DNA of 64,000 nucleotides from CAYYYP01 sp964475985 (lineage in GTDB: Bacteria; Bdellovibrionota; UBA1018; CAYHWW01): contig CAYYYP010000002.1 of assembly GCA_964475985.1 (NCBI GenBank), forward strand, positions 1 to 64,000, read 5' to 3'. The notes beneath the pieces are model-generated. The model was not told the DNA's origin, ran no database searches, and saw nothing but the letters and a program-made list of their open reading frames with translations. Both the position numbers and the translations under genes were made by a program. Of the stretch, positions 61,933-64,000 are shown in pieces; within the stretch, counting starts at the first letter, position 1, and each line of letters starts with the position of its first letter.

Positions 61933-63606
61933 ATGTACGTGAAGAACAGGGCAGATTCTATGGCATCTTTGGGCACCGGGAAAAGTTCTAAGTTGAGTCT
62001 TAAGTTAGGTACTCGAAAATCCCTTTTGGCGATGACGCAAAGTGCGTGGGTCGCGCATCAAATTAAGGTGCAGGTACCGGGCATACAAATTGAACTCGTA
62101 GGAATTGAAACCCAAGGAGATCGAATTCTTGATGTTCCTCTCAGTAAGATAGAGGGCAAGGAATTTTTTGTCGCCCAATTGGATGAGGCCCTTATGGCCA
62201 AAGAAGTGGATTTTTGCGTTCACTCATTAAAGGACTTAAGTCTTGATCGTCCCAAGGAAATTATTTTGGCGGCGATCCCCGCTCGGGAAAATCCGCGGGA
62301 TGTTTTGATTGCGGCACCTGATCTTTATGAGCGTCTACTTTCAAAAACCGATCGCAGGGCCATTCGGATCGGTACGTCCTCGCCGAGGAGGCTTGAAAAT
62401 CTAAAATCCCTGCTTCCCGATCTCTTGCCCTACGAAGGCGAAAAACAAAAAATAGAGTTCGTGGATTTGCGTGGGAACGTCAACACCCGCATGAAACGTC
62501 TGCACCCCCATCTCAATGACAACAGATCCAGTTTAGATGCTATCGTGCTTGCGGCCGCAGGTATAAACCGCCTTTTGCAGAGCGCAGAAAGCAAAGCGGA
62601 GATTTTAGAACTGATGAACGGTTGCCGAGTCATGATGCTTCCCATCCTAGAAAATCCCACAGCGCCGGGGCAGGGTGCTTTGGCGGTGGAATGCCGGCGA
62701 AACGACACAGAATTGTATGAGGTCTTACATAAAGCCCTTCATTGCGAAGAGACGGAACGCCAAGTTAAAGTTGAGCGGGAGATGCTTTCCGCCTGGGGCG
62801 GCGGTTGCCATTTGAAGCTAGGGGCGACGGTTTTGAATTTTCCGGCACTGGGTGAGGTACTGGTAGTTAAGGGAGAACACCCTAACGGCGTCAGTGCTAA
62901 AGAGTTTCGGCGACTAGGCGGAGCTCTTCCACAAAGTCATCTCCCAAAAAACTACGAAAAATCAGAGAGCTTTTCTTCGGCCTCCTTTCGCCTCAATTCC
63001 GAAAAACCACTGGCCGAAGATCTTTTGCGCCGGAATTACGAAACGGCGGAGAAGGCTAAAGTATGGCTTCTGCACCACAGTCGAGCGTTGCCTTCTGAAA
63101 ACTACTGGGCGCATGATGATAAAAACATTTGGATTTCGGGTCTTGAATCTTGGCGAAGGCTTGCTGCCCGGGGCGTGTGGGTGGAAGGGATTTTTGATGA
63201 ATTGAAGACTGGAGAAACTCCGCTTCATATTTCTTTTTTAAAGGAGAATCCCTGTTTGAACCTGGACTCTGCCTTATTGGTGGAGCTCACCCACCGGGAC
63301 GCGGCGGAGAAAAGAGATGCGCCGATATCTAACCCGGTGATTGCCACCTATGCGCTGGAACCTCGCGTACTAGACGAAGCTTCGCAGTCGCGCCTTGCGC
63401 GGGCCGGAATTTTTTATTGGACGAGCGCTTCGCAGTTTGAAACGGCGAGAAAATACCTTTCCAGATCGCAACTTAAAGATGGCCTGCACTGTTGCGGAAT
63501 GGGGAAGACTCTGCGGTTTTTAAAAACGGCACTTTCAGAGTTTCATAACGAGCCTCGAGGTTTTCTAAATGAAGGTGAGTGGCGAAGCTGGTTGGAAACG
63601 CTCTAG
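61933..63606 (+). CDS. hemC: Porphobilinogen deaminase fused to HemD-like C-terminal domain
   Basis: Residues ~17-345 are HemC (hydroxymethylbilane synthase): LKLGTRKSLLAMTQS, VHSLKDL with the catalytic Asp, FVDLRGNVNTRMKR, NPTAPGQGALA, and the cofactor-binding C292 in GGGCHLKLG. The following ~200 residues hold a degenerate HemD-like (uroporphyrinogen-III synthase) region, with FYWTSASQFE and a CGMGKTLRFL stretch like the GxxTA part of HemD. Start choice is ambiguous; I use the ATG at 61933 (TGAGG site), with GTG at 61921 as the alternative. No separate hemD lies between hemA and hemB. Confidence 0.85.
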   Translation: MYVKNRADSMASLGTGKSSKLSLKLGTRKSLLAMTQSAWVAHQIKVQVPGIQIELVGIETQGDRILDVPLSKIEGKEFFVAQLDEALMAKEVDFCVHSLKDLSLDRPKEIILAAIPARENPRDVLIAAPDLYERLLSKTDRRAIRIGTSSPRRLENLKSLLPDLLPYEGEKQKIEFVDLRGNVNTRMKRLHPHLNDNRSSLDAIVLAAAGINRLLQSAESKAEILELMNGCRVMMLPILENPTAPGQGALAVECRRNDTELYEVLHKALHCEETERQVKVEREMLSAWGGGCHLKLGATVLNFPALGEVLVVKGEHPNGVSAKEFRRLGGALPQSHLPKNYEKSESFSSASFRLNSEKPLAEDLLRRNYETAEKAKVWLLHHSRALPSENYWAHDDKNIWISGLESWRRLAARGVWVEGIFDELKTGETPLHISFLKENPCLNLDSALLVELTHRDAAEKRDAPISNPVIATYALEPRVLDEASQSRLARAGIFYWTSASQFETARKYLSRSQLKDGLHCCGMGKTLRFLKTALSEFHNEPRGFLNEGEWRSWLETL

Positions 63607-63616
63607 GAGGCAAATC

Positions 63617-64000
63617 ATGAATCAACGAAGACTACGCGAAAATGAATGGATCAGAGATCTGGTTCGAGAAGTCGTGGTACGCCCGGAAGCTTTGGTGCAG
63701 CCCCATTTCGTAGTGCAAGGTTTGGGTGGTCCCGAAGCCGTTCCGGGACTCACGGGCGTTTTTCGTGAAAATGAAGAGAGCCTATTAAAGCGAGTCGAGT
63801 CGGACCTTGAGAACTCAGGTGTTCGTAAACTTCTTTTATTTGGTGTGCCGAATGAAAAGGCAAACGGAAATTTTAAGGTCGATTTTACGGCTAGGCAAGT
63901 GGAGCGGCTAAGGGCTGCCTTTGGTAAAAATCTTTTCATCGCGGTGGATGTTTGTTTTTGTTCCTATTCTACCCACGGTCACTGCGGGGTGTTGCACGCG
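63617..64000 (+). CDS. hemB: Delta-aminolevulinic acid dehydratase, 3' end outside window
   Basis: HemB condenses two 5-aminolevulinate molecules into porphobilinogen. Only the first 128 codons are in the window. An AGGAGG site precedes the ATG at 63617, overlapping the hemC stop. The encoded N-terminus follows the family pattern (RRLREN..., PHFVVQGLGG, PGLTGVFR, LLLFGVP), and the zinc-site motif DVCFCSYSTHGHCG places the three cysteine ligands at C113, C115 and C123. This indicates the zinc-dependent type. Confidence 0.95.
   Translation, partial: MNQRRLRENEWIRDLVREVVVRPEALVQPHFVVQGLGGPEAVPGLTGVFRENEESLLKRVESDLENSGVRKLLLFGVPNEKANGNFKVDFTARQVERLRAAFGKNLFIAVDVCFCSYSTHGHCGVLHA

Overview
The window looks like an ordinary, gene-dense chromosomal segment (about 57 protein genes and one tRNA) from a Gram-negative bacterium. 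Evidence for a diderm is the outer-membrane proteins (a PldA-type phospholipase and a FadL-like porin), the many Sec signal peptides, a TatA homologue, periplasmic Cu/Zn superoxide dismutase and MurF. The moderate GC content, dispersed core genes and many unrecognised secreted proteins would fit a Bdellovibrionota or deltaproteobacteria-like lineage. That placement is inference and rests on no marker-gene tree. A run of ten Ns at 34828-34837 shows a draft scaffold. I see no rRNA, CRISPR array, transposase, integrase or prophage.

Layout. 1-5500: a large unrecognised protein running in from the left edge, a small secreted protein, a cupin, a TauE-type exporter and a VIT-family transporter. 5550-7520: a bidirectional terminator, the initiator tRNA and a sugar-phosphate transferase with a long unknown N-terminal region. 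7547-11294 (minus): rplU-rpmA, a terminator, then obgE-nadD-rsfS-rlmH. 11552-16086: aconitase and a secreted unknown. 16095-23043 (minus): an OpuC-type ABC transporter followed by a full nucleoside-salvage set deoC-deoB-deoA-punA-cdd. 23558-32141 (plus): RNase E/G, then larE-larB-larC-valS; these lar genes make the nickel-pincer cofactor of lactate racemase-type enzymes, but larA is not here.

32142-47922: a Gly-rich secreted protein, a GNAT, a 115-bp palindromic element, a GT2/GT-C glycosyltransferase pair interrupted by the assembly gap, hpt, an SCP2-like protein with tatA and an FNR-type reductase, an exported methyltransferase, hisS, a Gfo/Idh/MocA oxidoreductase, a DUF2029-like GT-C protein, a YbjQ-like protein, murF and marC. 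48008-57777: an envelope-rich stretch with two paired secreted proteins, sodC, pldA, an MFS transporter, rpmB, a DUF218 protein, an EI24/CysZ-like protein, a START-like secreted protein and a FadL-like porin. 57796-64000: an SDR, an exported DUF2961/GH172 protein, and the haem genes hemA, hemC (with a HemD-like tail) and hemB, the last cut by the window end.

No unmistakable new system (defence island, secretion locus or biosynthetic cluster) is visible. The points most worth following are the larEBC-valS unit with a three-cysteine LarE, the nucleoside operon headed by a betaine-type transporter, the PldA homologue with Asp in place of the catalytic Asn, the fused HemC, the palindromic element at 34135-34249, and the sugar transferase with its unknown N-terminal half.
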